Below are positions 12,159 to 24,112 of a DNA stretch of 64,000 nt, piece after piece. A model generated the notes under the pieces. That model had not been told where the DNA came from and did no database searches. It worked only from the letters and a program-made list of their open reading frames with translations. Source of the stretch: Diadema setosum. Its lineage: Eukaryota; Echinodermata; Echinoidea; Diadematoida; Diadematidae. The stretch covers positions 28,678,447 to 28,742,446 of the forward strand of contig NC_092698.1 in NCBI RefSeq assembly GCF_964275005.1. Reading direction: 5' to 3'. How positions within the stretch are numbered: position 1 is the first letter of the stretch; each line of letters opens with the position of its first letter. Made by a program: the position numbers and the translations under genes.

Positions 12159-12500
12159 ACCTCCACAAGTAGATGAAACCTTATATAGGAGGTTATGTTT
12201 TCGGTTCCCTATGTTTGTTTGTCTGATTGTCTGTCTGTCTGTATGTGCACAATATAACTTGAGAACATCTTGACAAAATGTTTACCAAACTTGCAGGGTG
12301 TATTTCTGTTAAGGTAAGAAAGAAATAGTTACATTTTTAGGTCATGTGGTCAAAGTTTAAAGGTCATATGGGTCACCAAAAAAAAAAACAACATAAAATA
12401 AGTTTAATCTTCCAATAACTCGAGAACGGATATCTGATTTTCACCAATAATGTATCGTGTAGATGTCCTTATGTCTATGTTTGCTTAATCTTCAACGAGT
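12159..12500. mobile_element. Partial TTACCTCC-type repeat
   Basis: Starts TTACCTCCACAAG and continues with GGAGGTTATGTTTTCGG, TCTG repeats, and the ACTTGAGAAC and AAACTTGCAGG blocks seen in the fuller elements at 27091 and 52234. No matching right end (GGAGGTCTGCGC) is present. Confidence 0.6.
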
Positions 12501-12656
12501 TCAATTTGTCTTCCCATTTAGTCATCTTGTTTTTTGTTTTTTTGTTTTTTTTTTTTTTAGGTATGACGGATAGAATTAATCTGTGACGATGTTAATACAC
12601 TTGAATTGACATTAATATCATGGCGTGCGTCTGAATCTTACGACAGCGTTCCCACC

Positions 12657-12696
12657 ATGAGATCGACAATTCTACTTGTGACGGTCAGCATCGCTG
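12657..12696 (+). CDS. Propeller-like gene exon 1
   Basis: ATG in CCACCATGA context; 13 codons of a hydrophobic signal-like peptide; donor GCTG/GTGAGT, phase 1. Confidence 0.5.
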
Positions 12697-15600
12697 GTGA
12701 GTTTCTCCCGTCACCCCTCCCCTTGGCCCATTTCCTATAATAGGCTATACAGGTGTTTTAATTTTCCCTGTATCCCCCTTCTAAGTGTGACATTCAACGA
12801 CAGTAAATATCCACTAATGAATGTCCGGGGTCGTGCACGGGGGGGGGGGGGGGTCCAAATTTTGGCCTAAATTGTACATTTTAATATTCTTCTTGAAAAA
12901 TCCATGACGGATTTTCAAAAACTAAGCATTCCTAGGGGGATGGAATCTCAGTTTGTTCAAGTGGGCACCATGCCCAACTTGGAGTTCCCCAGGGTTGCCC
13001 AACCCCTTCCCCACCCCCATTTAAGAATCTTTAAAAATCTTCTTGTCTAGAACTAAAAGAGATAGCGCAAAGGTAATACGATGAGTAAGTATAAATTGAT
13101 GACTCTAGCCTCAAGTTTGTTAATGGTGGATCCAGTGGTGCCCCTCTTGGAGCTGGGGGTGGGGTGGTCCGACAGCCTAAATTGTACACTTTCATCTTCT
13201 TCTTCAAAACCCCATGACGGATTTTCACCCATTTGCCAGGCAATTTCCCTTGGGGATATAATTATAGAATCTTACGTTCAAATGGACACATTCTGCCCCA
13301 AGGTGGCCCACCTCCCCCACCCACCCCCCCCCCCTCCAAAAAAAAAAAAAAAAAAAAAAAATGATCCGGGGACGAGCGGGGGGGGGGGGGGGGGAACAAA
13401 TTGGGCAAACTTGGCAGGAATTATCGCCAGGATGACATGGAAAATATATCTGTGCAAATGGGTACCATTCCCAATCTGGGGCTCCAAAGGGCACAACCTC
13501 AACCCCCCCCCCCCCCCCATTTAAGAAAATCTTCTTTCTAGAACCAGAAGAGATAAGCTAATTAAGTAAGTGTTATGAATAAGTAGATTGGTGACTGTAC
13601 ATTTCTAGTTTGTTCAGGGCAGATCCAGGGGCCCTATTTGTCTAATTTCCATCTTCTTCTTGAAATACATGGTCTAATTTTCACCAAACTTGACAGGTGT
13701 TACCTAGGGTGTACGTCATGCGTTTGACACCCACGAATCATACAGCCCAAGAGTCACAACCCGTGAGTCATAGGCCTAAAACCCATGAGTTATACAGCCC
13801 ACGAGTCATAAAGTCCGTGTGTTCGACACTAAGAGAACAAGACCCACGAGGCCGACGTGTTGTAATGTCGAACTCGTGGGTTATTTTTACGTGGTGTCAA
13901 ACTAATGGGCCGTAAAACTCGTGGGCTGTATGATTTTTTCTTTAAATGTTGAAGTTCGTTGACTTCAGAAGTAGGCCTACTATTCTTCAGGACTGCACCC
14001 CCTAGGGAAAAAAAATCACTAACTCACCTCATGTACCTAGTCTCAACCAGAACGTCGAACAATGGCATGGTATATTTGTTTTTATATGTTTCAGTGCTTG
14101 AGGAAAAACAAAATCTATTCACAATCATTTTCTGACGGACCCCTCCCCCCTCTCTCCCTAGAGAATGATCAAAGCTTTCAGCTTGCCTTTTCTGACTCAA
14201 AGCGCGCCCTCTTTGTTACTTCTCAAGAATTTGAAAATTCGTCTGCTGTGGACATTGTTGTCGTATCTCTTCTGAACTTCACGCTTCTGGAACGCTTTGC
14301 CAGGGATGTTGGCATGCTACAGAGCATCATAGTTGACGACGTTGGAAGGTTTGTGAATAACTATACCCCATTCTAGCCTTGGTGATTACTATATTTCTCA
14401 AGTTGCAATATTCCCGAAGTATATTGTTACTGACACCGAAAATGAACAAAGAGTGTTGGCATAACTTGCTATCACAGTATCAGGTATTGAGATAATAATG
14501 CCAAAGAAAGTTTAACAAACGGATACATGATTTTCATGAAACTTGGAATTCTCATAGTCAAAGTCATTTTTACTCAAGAATAGGTGTGAACATGAAATTA
14601 ATTTAATGATTTCTGATCAAGATATCGAATAGAATTATTGGTACGACAAACACCTTGTTGAAATTCAAATGGGATAGAGGATATTATAGCTTATTATGTA
14701 CGTTCTGTAAAAAAAAAAAGAAAGAAAGAAAGGTAATCAAGTTCATATTGTAACTGAGCTATTACTGTTAAAGGACAGACATTAATCAAAACATTTTCAC
14801 ACTAAGCAATAAAGTTTCGTGTTAGGTTATGGCTATAAGAAGAAGAGAGACGCATAATTTTTATCTACCGCTTTACAGATATCTCTACTGGTCCGTTACG
14901 GGTCAGTCCTTATATCGTCAATCTATCGCTAACACCTCACCAAAGGAATTGATGATTTGGGGTTCTGCGAATACATGTACATTCAAAAGTATCGTCATGT
15001 ACAGCGAAGGTACGATATACAAGGTATTACCATGAATCCAAATGACTGTACAATGTAAGTCAGAAGCCATACCACAGTAATTCATGACTACTCTTCTTAA
15101 GTCTCCTGGGAAGCAGTTAGGGAAACAGTTCAACAAAATTGTTCATCAATCTTAATGTCAGCGATACATGCACATGGCATCTATAAAGTAAGAATCAAAA
15201 TAGTTTTGAATCGTAGTGATATCAAAATAGAGATAACAAAAAGAAAACAACATTTTCTTTTCTGTTCTACTAGCCGTAGCAGCTGTTATATTTTGCAAGG
15301 AGAAAGCATAAATTCACCTGATAGGAAAAATGTTTGCCATGAAAGAATGATTTTTGACGATTTATTGCTAATATTGATTTGCTTTTTCACTTCTAAAAAC
15401 GACACCTTATGACTTGTATGATACTTCTTTTTTTTTTCTTTATTGATACAAAGCTAGCTAGATATCTGAAAAAATAAAACTTAAGACACGTCTCACGTAA
15501 GCCTACTTGTGAAGTCTTAATACTCGGGACCGATAATTGGGAGAATCCAATATGAGGGGGAGGCATACCAGTTGCCATATAGCAACATGTCTACTTTTTG

Positions 15601-16251
15601 TGTTCTTTGAAGGTTTGCCTGGTGAAGTAAAAGAGGGAGAGAGGTTTGTGTAAAGTCCGTTGCTTGGTGGAAGAAGAGCCTGGAAAGAGGAGAGTTGAAG
15701 AGGGGACCGATATAGAGTGATATAGGGATAAGTTAGTGACAACTTAGAGACGGTGGTGAGCGTGAAGTTGAAGTTGCACCATAGTGGAGATGACAGAGTA
15801 AGGGGACAGAGAGATTTGTTTAGGTAGAACAGAGTGAAAATTAGTTAAAGTGTATGCAAGGAAATCGATATCCAAACATGTCTTGAACACTTCCTAACAG
15901 TGAGAATGAGAATGTCTTTAAAAAGTGCCGAGAACCAGAAGCTGACGCTGAAGCATTATTAAACTGTATGACGCGACTTGTTTCTCCCGAGTATCCTTGT
16001 TTTTATTCGTTGCATTGTTTTCTCTTTGTGAAACCACAGTGGAGCGCCTCTTCACTACCGACGGATACAGGGTCTGGAGCGAATTAACAACAAGATCCAG
16101 CTTTGTGTGGAATAACATAGTGAATTTTCAGCAAGCATTTTTTCGACAAGACCTGGCTGTCTCATGCAACACGCTATTCGTTGTTGGTGTAAAGGAAAAC
16201 GGGTTGATGGTGGAGGTTTTGACCAGTCCGTTGACTGCTTTTATCGGGTGA
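12657..16251 (+). CDS. Putative secreted YWTD-propeller-like protein, 4 exons
   Basis: Model: exons 12657-12696, 14162-14348, 14879-15009 and 16040-16251. Phases 1, 2 and 1 are compatible at all three joins and give 189 residues. The start sits in CCACCATGA. Residues 1-13 (MRSTILLVTVSIA) are a short signal-peptide-like segment. Residues 70-88 (SIIVDDVGRYLYWSVTGQS) resemble a YWTD blade, where a ...D...LYW.D.. pattern recurs, as in LDL-receptor-type six-bladed propellers. A second blade-like stretch, LAVSCNTLFVVGVKENGLM, is in exon 4. A full propeller needs about 250 residues, so the gene is short, incomplete, or continues past a possible GTGACC donor at 16248. The exon 3 donor is a choice: GTACGA at 15010 keeps frame to exon 4, while the GTATTA at 15024 does not. 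A decayed gene is also possible. Confidence 0.45.
12820..13680. repeat. Diverged tandem repeat, about 250-300 bp unit
   Basis: Units share GGATCCAG/GTGCACGG plus poly-G, AAATTGTACA, TCTTCTTCTTGAAAA, CATGACGGATTTTCA and a C-rich end followed by ATTTAAGAA and TCTTCTTTCTAGAAC. About four units are seen, starting near 12830, 13130, 13370 and 13620. The poly-G and poly-C tracts differ in length between units. Confidence 0.65.
13715..13930. repeat. CCCACGAGTCATACAG motif repeats
   Basis: Variants of CCCACGAGTCATACAG occur about every 15-20 bp on one strand, then as inverted copies (CTCGTGGG, GTGTCAAAC). A related block is at 16940-17130. Confidence 0.7.
14162..14348 (+). CDS. Propeller-like gene exon 2
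   Basis: Strong polypyrimidine acceptor ending CCCTAG; phase 1 in, phase 2 out; donor GGAAG/GTTTGT. Encodes residues 14-76, hydrophobic beta-rich sequence including VDIVVVSLLNFTLLERF. Confidence 0.5.
14879..15009 (+). CDS. Propeller-like gene exon 3
   Basis: Acceptor CTACCGCTTTACAG; starts in phase 2 and gives R/YLYWSVTGQSLYRQ. The end at donor GTACGA (15010) is chosen only because it preserves frame; the better-looking GTATTA at 15024 would leave phase 0. Confidence 0.4.
16040..16251 (+). CDS. Propeller-like gene exon 4
   Basis: Acceptor GTGAAACCACAG; open frame VERLFTTDGYRVWSEL to TGA at 16249-16251. It could instead splice at GTGACC (16248). Confidence 0.4.
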
Positions 16252-16661
16252 CCACGTGTCTTTAACAACTGGCGTCGCGTCCAACTCCACTCAAATACTC
16301 GTCTCGTGTGAATGATTAAGGGCAATCTCACACTGATTCTCATTATCACATGGCAAAAAAGTCAGAATCAATCGTTTTAGCTTAAATGAGGGATGCAGAG
16401 ACATCTTTTTATTTTATTCAAAAGTAAAATTCGAAGAAAACATCTCGCACGTGGTTATTAAGTTCAAAGTATTAAGTGTAAACAGGATATTCCTCAAACG
16501 CAGATGAAAGTACGGTCATATCTTTTTTTCCAAAATATAAAAAAAAAATTAAAAATACAACTTGATTGACAGATGGAGTGTCTCGTCAGCAATATTATCT
16601 TATACACATATATACATTGGTAGAGCGAAGAGGGTTTAGAGTGTCCAATGACGAACTGCTG

Positions 16662-16807
16662 GCCATCGTTTCATGAAAGTTGTCAGTCTCTGACATTTTC
16701 AGCCTAAAATCCATGGATTTGGCTGAGAAGCTCCGTTCACTGAAAGATAATGATGGTGATTTTCAGAGACTGACAGTTTTCAGTCCTGACAGCTTTCATG
16801 AAATATG
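16662..16807. mobile_element. Small MITE with TTTCATGAAAG ends
   Basis: Terminal inverted repeats of about 24 bp: TTTCATGAAAGTTGTCAG at the left and CTGACAGCTTTCATGAAA at the right. The interior of about 100 bp also pairs partly (TCTCTGACATTTTCAG with TTTTCAGAGA). Confidence 0.65.
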
Positions 16808-16939
16808 CCCTCCATATGATCTATGACATCAAGCACCTGATATCAAGTCATCCCATCACCAGCTCGACACCAGAGACGTCCTATCACTTGACGATTCAAG
16901 GTGTTTATACGGACAATGAGCTAGACATTAATAATAAAA

Positions 16940-17130
16940 AAAGGCCCATGAGTCACACTCCCATGAGTCGTACAGCCCATATGAGTCAAAGAACCCACGA
17001 GCTATAGGCACTCAATAAAACAGGCCCATTCTTAGGCACTGTGTAAAATATGCCCATGGAATAGATACCACAGGCAAATGCGGTCCATAAGCTCGACACA
17101 AGGCAAATAAGGCCCTCGAGCTCGACACTA
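16940..17130. repeat. CCCATGAGTC motif repeats
   Basis: Same motif family as 13715-13930: CCCATGAGTCACACT, CCCATGAGTCGTACAG, CCCACGAGCTATAGG and GAGCTCGACAC variants. Confidence 0.6.
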
Positions 17131-17214
17131 TTTTTGCCACTCAGCAGAGGAAAGAACTTGCCGCTGTTATCCTTTTATATAAGGCAGAAAGACAGTTTGC
17201 TGTTTCTATCTACT

Positions 17215-17595
17215 TCGTTATTCCGAAGGTTCGTGTATTCAAAAACAAAACAGGTTCCTTATTCTCTTCTCATCAGACATTTGCTGATGAACATGCAATA
17301 TGTTCCTTATTTCATTTCAGGATTTACGAACCTTTATCTTATTTTCAGATTAACGAGGTCTTGGAATAACGAACCTTATTTCATTTTCGAAATTGCGAAA
17401 CTTCGGATTTACGAACCTTCGGAATAACCCAAGAAATGTTTGAATTGACGAACACTTTTTCTTTTTCTGATTAACAAACATGCATTGTATGTAATTATGG
17501 AATGTGTGTGCTTTGCAATAGCAAACCTTGGGCATAACGTAGCATATATAAATAATTTTCGGATTAACGAACTTTTGGAATAACGAACATCACCC
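17215..17595. repeat. GGAATAACGAACCT inverted and direct motif repeats
   Basis: Begins with GTTATTCCGAAGGTTCG, the inverse of the later CGAACCTTCGGAATAAC. Several direct variants of GGAATAACGAACC and GGATTAACGAAC follow. Probably a decayed DNA element with subterminal repeats. Confidence 0.5.
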
Positions 17596-17884
17596 GTGTT
17601 CATCTCTGTGAAATAATTGTAAATAGCAGAATTTTAGTCGACTGTATAGGAAAATAGCAGCATTTTAGTCGACTGTATAGGAAAATAGCAGAACATTATC
17701 CTGTAGTGGTATCACTGAAGAATGTGTATTAAAAGAATATATTGAAGAATGTTAATGCATATAAAATATATATGTAGTCTTCCTGGAGTGCACCCAAGTT
17801 GCTAAATACTTTTTTGTGTGTGGTAGCGTGAAGTGTTGCAAAAATCAATGAATTTTCCTTTGTAGTAGGCCTATACAAAAATAT

Positions 17885-18590
17885 TTCAAATCTGCCAAAC
17901 TCTTTCCAATGCATAAAAGTGATGATAAAACAAATAGAGCCATATCTATTTTGTCCATGATAAATTAGATTTAAAAAAAAGAATCCGAAACAGTATGAAT
18001 ATCTAAATGAACATTCATTACTTACACACCCAGATGATAATTAATCTGGTTTTCGACCTTCCGCTCTATTGAAATCATTGCATCCTTGATCCTGAACATC
18101 TTCTTAACATGAACTCTAAAGATTGTAGAACAGGTGGTGTATTTTTAGATTTTCGGAAAGCTTTTGTTGTAATATCTCATGATAAATTGACGAAAGTGCA
18201 TTCATGTGGTATAATTAAAGGTACAGAGTATAACTGGTTTCAATCCTATATTACAGGCAGAACTCAATGTGTTTTAGTTGAAGGTAATTTGAGTGACTCA
18301 CATGTGAAAAAAAAAATGAATAGCCCAATGTTCAACCCTTTTGCCATTTATTTTTTTTTCTTAGCATATATTTGTCAAATGAATAATATGCCATCGACAA
18401 AACTCTCACTATATGCTGATGATATGTATAATCTATATGCACTAAATACCTTTATTGTAAGACAAAAACCAAGGAAGAACTTCTACAGATCACATGACAA
18501 TCTTGGTTTATTATAATGCATGTAAAGAAATTAAATGTACTTAAATGTTGATAAAACGAAGGTTTTGCTATTTGGCTCCATCAGAGAAGC
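17885..18590 (+). pseudogene. Decayed LINE reverse transcriptase fragment
   Basis: The RT landmarks appear in family order but in shifting frames. SAKLFPMHKSDD (near 17890) is like the AKVIPVFKKGD motif of jockey/CR1-type elements. YEYL and SGFRP follow near 18000-18055. FLDFRKAF is at about 18145, WFQSYITGRTQCVLVEG at about 18235, and the catalytic LYADD at 18410-18424. NVDKTKVLLFGS follows at 18546-18581. The usual PQGSVLGPLLF block between is corrupted. Frameshifts and stops show it is dead. No endonuclease domain or tail is seen. Confidence 0.8.
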
Positions 18591-18720
18591 AGGAAATTGT
18601 AATATCAACATCACATGTAACAATATTTGACTTTGGAAAGTGTAGATATGTGAAGATAAGTGTAGATATAACAAGGAAAAGTAGAAATTACGCGGTGCGT
18701 AACATATGTCCCCGCCGGAA

Positions 18721-19668
18721 GTAGCATTTTGTAACAAAATGTGCAATATAGGTAAAAAATCAAGGTCAAAGGTCAAAGAAGTCAAAGGTCAAAATTCTGT
18801 GTAGAAGTTTTGAAGCCCTCACCTAGTGCCATCACATAAAGCAAATGGAATCGAAATTGGGTTAGAAATGGCGAAGGAGTAGCATTTTGTAACCAATGTA
18901 CAATATAGGTCAAAAATCAAGGTCAAAGGTCAAAGAAGACAAAGGTCAAAATTCTGTGTAGAAGTTTTGAAGCCCTCACCTAGTGCTATCACATAAAGCA
19001 AACGGAATCGAAATCGGGTTAGAAATGGCGAAGGAGTAGCATTCTGTAGCAAAATGCACAATATAGGTCAAAAATCAAGGTCAAAGGTCAAAGAAGTCAA
19101 AGGTCAAAATTCTGTGTAGAAGTTTTGAAGCCCTCAACTACTGCCATCATATAAAGCAAATGGAATTGAAATCGGGTTAAAAATGGCGAAGGAGTAGCAT
19201 TTCGTAGCAAAATGTACAATATAGGTCAAAAATCAAGGTCAAAGGTCAAAGAAGTCAAAGGTCAAAATTCTGCGTAGAAGTTTTGAAGCCCTCACCTAGT
19301 GCCATCACATAAAGCAAACGGAATCGAAATCGGGTTAGAAATGGCGAAGGAGTAGCATTTTGTAGCAAAATGTACAATATAGGTCAAAAAATCAAGGTCA
19401 AAGGTCAAAGAAGTCAAAGGTCAAAATTCTGTGTAGAAGTTTTGAAGCCCTCACCTAGTGCCATCACATAAAGCAAACGGAATCGAAATCGGGTTAGAAA
19501 TGGCGAAGGAGTAGCATTTTGTAGCAAAATGTACAATATAGGTCAAAGGTCAAGGTCAAAGGTCACGACTGAAATTCTGTGTCGAAGTTTCAAAGCTCCC
19601 ATGTAGTGCTATCATATAAAGCAAACAGAATCAAAATTGGCTCATAAATGACAGAGAAGTAGCAAATT
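18721..19668. repeat. Minisatellite array, six 157-159 bp units
   Basis: Units start with GTAGCATTTTGTA at 18721, 18879, 19036, 19194, 19352 and 19511; the next unit at about 19669 is truncated. Each contains TCAAGGTCAAAGGTCAAAG and GAAGCCCTCACCTAGTGCC. The last unit is the most diverged. Confidence 0.95.
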
Positions 19669-19680
19669 GAAGATTTTGAT

Positions 19681-19780
19681 CACACACGGACGCACACACG
19701 GACACACGGACGGACGGACGGACACACGGACGGACGGACGGACGGACGGACGGACGGACACACGGACACACACACGTACG
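19681..19780. repeat. GGAC/CACACGGA microsatellite
   Basis: CACACGGA and GGAC units immediately after the minisatellite. Confidence 0.95.
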
Positions 19781-19825
19781 GAGCCCGTTTCATAGTCCCC
19801 TGCTCGAACTCGTTCGGCGGGGACA

Positions 19826-20608
19826 ATGAAGTATTTCTTTTAATCTTGATTCTTAATGGACAAAACCGTAACATGTTAATAATCTTGTAAGTAAACTTTC
19901 TTGGGTAACAGCCAGCATATACATAGAATTAAATATATCTAAATTAGAAAAAAAAATTGATGGACTCTGAAAATAAATGTACTCTTACCGGTTCCTCAGT
20001 GCCCTTCAAAGTGCGCTCGGCTTCCTAGTTCCATACTCTTTGGTGTCCACTTCGGGGAATTTCTACTTCCGCCTGTATAAACTTGCCTAGACTTATTTCT
20101 AGGTGCTTAAATTTTTTTCCATAATGTGAACACGTGGCTACCTTCGTTGTACAGCACTACGGCTGGATCTAAAATATCTGCTAAAACAGCTGACTAGAGT
20201 CTATTCTGATTATTTCTGGATCTACACGTGTACTTACGATATCCAACACACAGTAGCATTTCACATCACAGCTTGCGTGTTATGTACGTATTGTACTGGG
20301 GAACCATTGTATGTACCGGTATTGAGTGCATATTCATCACAGCGAAGAAAGCCGTGTCCGCCAACAATTGGCCGGTGGGATCTTGTGAGAGAGTTGATAT
20401 TATGATAATTTAGCCAATCACTCCATTGGAAGGCCTTAGTTGGCCGGCTGATATCTTTATGACTTCTCAGGGCGAGACATATGCCATTGATCTGTCAAAC
20501 AGTGAGCTTGAACAATCGACGTTGGATCAGAAAATCGTGCGACCTCTGAGCAGCCGACAGATTGAGCGGAGCTTTCCAGCGCAGAATAACCCGAAAGACA
20601 GGGCCGCC
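19826..20608. other. Upstream region and probable 5'UTR of SLC35B1
   Basis: No other gene seen. The reading frame stays open upstream of the chosen start, with one further in-frame ATG at 20459 that lacks a purine at -3. No TATA box in a convincing position was identified. Confidence 0.4.
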
Positions 20609-20703
20609 ATGCAGTTAGCGCAGGGGTCAACAAGCAAGCTACTTCTGTGCTTTACAGGTGTATTTGTCTGCTACTTTTGTTTTGGGATCCTTCAAGAAAG
20701 GAT
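20609..20703 (+). CDS. SLC35B1: SLC35B1 exon 1
   Basis: Start ATG in GCCGCCATGC; encodes helix 1; donor GGAT/GTAAGT, phase 2. Confidence 0.9.
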
Positions 20704-23700
20704 GTAAGTATACCAGCTTATCTTCTGTAATATCCAATCCGATGATAATTCCCTGGCATTCGCCGGAGATAAAAAGAAGAGAGAGAGAACGAAAATTATC
20801 TTAAGGTGTACAAAATAATCACTTATTTCCTTTTTTGTCTATATTGTGTTGTGCTAATACTGCTATGCCTATGTATGTAGGTAGTTCTACTCATCACATC
20901 AAGTGCAGTAGTGGTTCTATTCTACGTTACATTTTCTGCCTTTCAGTCTCAAGACTCAAGATGGATCTTGGTCTTCAGGTTTGCAGGGATCTTTCAGTGG
21001 GAATTATATTGGTGCAGTGCATGTTTTCAAATAGTGTATCCATATAATCATGATACTGTAATAGTAAAGTGCACAATTGCCATGCTGAATGTGATGAGTT
21101 GGCCAATGTTGGTGGACTAAGTTTAGATTATCAACAGGTGCTTTGAATAGCATAGCGTGAGCATAAGCTGTGGTACTGATAGTGATACATGGTACTGCAT
21201 TTTGGACTAAATTGGCGAAAAGTAATATCGTAGAATTGATTTTGTTGTTGTTGATATTTTGAGACTTTTTCTTTAAATTCATTCATACTCTAGCCTGCCC
21301 AGATGACATTGTGTACAGCGACAGGGCTGTGGACATTCTCCTACTTTTCGATCATCGGATGTTCTCCTATTCTATGCATTAAGTAATCACATGTTAAAAA
21401 AGCAGCGACTCTAAAACGTTTGTGTCGCAGTGCCCTGGTGGGGTTAATAAAAGGTTAGACAGAAAAATCTGTCTGTCCAGAGGAGTGTTTTGTTTACTTG
21501 TTTGTTTGTTTGTTTGTTTTCTGCTTTTATGGCTCTTGATCGTCCGTAGGGGATTCCATAAAACCTGACATAGTCTCCATAGAACATATCCACAACGACA
21601 AGATACAGACTAATCTTTGGTTCAAGTAAAAGGCGAGCTGACTATACAATATGTAAAATGCAAAATTTAAATGTCTTCTTTGATCCAATCATGCAGGTAA
21701 ATGATGCAGAATGTTAAATAAAAGCATGATAATTGTGATACTTTTGATAGAATTAACCTCAATCTGATCTCTTCTTCTCTTTCTTTTATTTTCATCTTGT
21801 ACGATAGCACTAAGAGTTCCTATGGACCCGACGAGGAAAAATTTGAATATTACCTATGCCTGTTGTTTCTACCGTGTGTGTTTAATGCCATCTTTTCCAA
21901 AGCAGGTGAGTCAAGTACTGTATCATATTTAATTCCAGCCAGACCAGAGGCTGTGTCAAGCGACACTTGTGTACAGAGACATGGTTGTGTATAGTTAATT
22001 TAATTGTTGCAAGAAAATAAGTGCATTTAGATTTTTCTGGGAAACCTGTGCAAATGTCTCCCACAGCTGCTGATGATCACACAAATCAAATAGATATCTC
22101 ATTAATGCGGATATATTTATTTATTGAGGCAATGATATTCATAGTTGCTGTATTGCGCTGTACTTGATGTATAGTGGTTATTACTGGTATCATCTTTGTC
22201 AGGGCGGTTGTGTTTTGTTTTTGTTGTCTTTCAACAGTATCACTCAAAAAGTTATGAACAAATTTTGATGAAATTATCAGGATAAGTCTGTGGTGTTTTA
22301 CATGATTAAACAGTTAAAATACACACACACACACACACACAAAAGTTTATCACAGTACCACAGTACAAGAATTAGGAATTAGATGATGAATATTAGATGA
22401 TGAATAGCTTGTTAGATGATGAATGTCTTATTCTTATGCAGTCTCTTCCTTTATAGTGTAGCATCTTGACAAATCATTCATGTACTTATTTCCCTTTTGT
22501 GCCATAAAAGTGCATGATTTTACAACTTCCTTGTTAGTGAGCTGCAATTCTTATTTGAAGACCAGCCACCATAACTTCTCTCCTTCATCTCCTCCTTCTT
22601 GAACCTCCCACCCCCTCCCCTCTCATATCCGTCCACACCTCCAGTGATACATTTGACGAAGCAAGATGCGGATCTCACGTCCCCCAGTCTCTATGCAGCC
22701 AGCTCAATGACCTACCTTGGAGCCATGGTGGCCAGTAATATGGCTCTCCGCTATGTCAGCTATCCCTTTCAGGTCCTGGGGAAGTCTTGCAAACCCATTC
22801 CTGGTGAGTACTTCACAAATTCTAGTTCTGGCTGTGAGCCCTTTATCCCTTCTAAGCATCTTGCAATGTCCACCTTGTTTAGGGAACAGTTAGTCTTATG
22901 CATAGGTTTAGACAGATTTACTATATTCTGATAGAGATTAAAGTGCAGGGTAGATTGCTACAAGTGTGGTAAAGGTAGAGAAACATTTACACTTCCATAC
23001 ACCTCCACCCCACACACATAGTGCCAGCTATAGGTAGTCCCAATTAATCTTGGGTTAACCTAGGGTTAGACAACTACAACATTTACTGTATAGCAACGTT
23101 CACTTTAGGTCATATCTTTGATACAAATAACAGAGCAATTGCACCTTCAGCTTTCCTGAATATCTTCACAGTATGCTGAAACAAGGGATAGTATGAATCC
23201 TTTCATTAACTCTTGACTTTTTGTCTGTTTCTGAAATGATTATCTACGAGTATCCTGTCATGTGAGTGGGTGTCGGGGGGGGGGGGGGGGGGGGGTGGCT
23301 TTGCATGAATTTCATAACTGACTTTCTTTGTAAATTATTTGCAAGTCCCTTGACTACTTATGGGTACATAAATACAGTATGGTTTACTTTCTGCATTTAT
23401 CATACGAGATATGTATTTATTGTCATAGTTTGTTATTAATGTAGCTCATGCTATGGAACCATAAAGCATACACTTTTGAATATTTATTTTTCATCATTAA
23501 AAAAAACACACAAACACACCCACATAAACTGATCTATAGGGTTTAAAGTGGTTTCATGGAATGACCATCATACCCTAAGATGAACCCCTAATTTGAATGA
23601 TTCTATGCATTGGATTGTGCCTTGCCATTTCTCTTCCTCCATGATGCAGTTATGATCCTGGGTGTACTTCTTGCCAGAAAGTCTTACCCTCTCATGAAGT

Positions 23701-24077
23701 ATCTGTGTGTCTTGCTGATTGTGTGCGGGGTAGCGACATTTGTCTACAAGGACAAAGGAGGAAAAAAGAACGATGACCACCTTCTGGGAATTGGCGAAGT
23801 ATTAGTGGTAAGTGCTGATGAGGTTTGCTGATAATTTCATAAGCTGACAAACTTCCCTGGACTCACAAAAAGAAAAACACCTCTGAATGAAACCCATCAT
23901 TCAGGCAGTACATGTGTGTTTTAGATATATCCAGATTGATGGTCACCATGGATTCTTTAATCCACTTTGTTTGAAATGGTATATTCCACTTTTATAAACT
24001 ATTACTACTACAAAGAACTGCAACTACTACAACTACTACAACTTCAACTAAGTGACTACGACTACTACTACTCCTAT

Positions 24078-24112
<35 letters not shown>

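Larger units (their letters stand above)
12697..14161. other. Propeller-like gene intron 1
   Basis: The proposed intron holds about four diverged copies of a roughly 250-300 bp unit (12820-13680) and a motif-repeat block (13715-13925). It ends in the tract CTCCCCCCTCTCTCCCTAG. Confidence 0.45.
18707..19825. mobile_element. TGTCCCCGCCG-ended element with internal tandem array
   Basis: The left end TGTCCCCGCCG (18707) is inverted at the right end CGGCGGGGACA (to 19825). Between them lie six 158-bp tandem units and a GGAC microsatellite. No coding capacity. The GGTCAAAGGTCAAGG theme is shared with the elements at 49798 and 54519. Confidence 0.65.

Noticed and set aside
15155..15412. Plus-strand frame between exons 3 and 4 of the propeller-like gene, considered as an extra exon
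   Set aside because: Possible acceptors in it give an immediate stop in the required phase, and no suitable donor follows.
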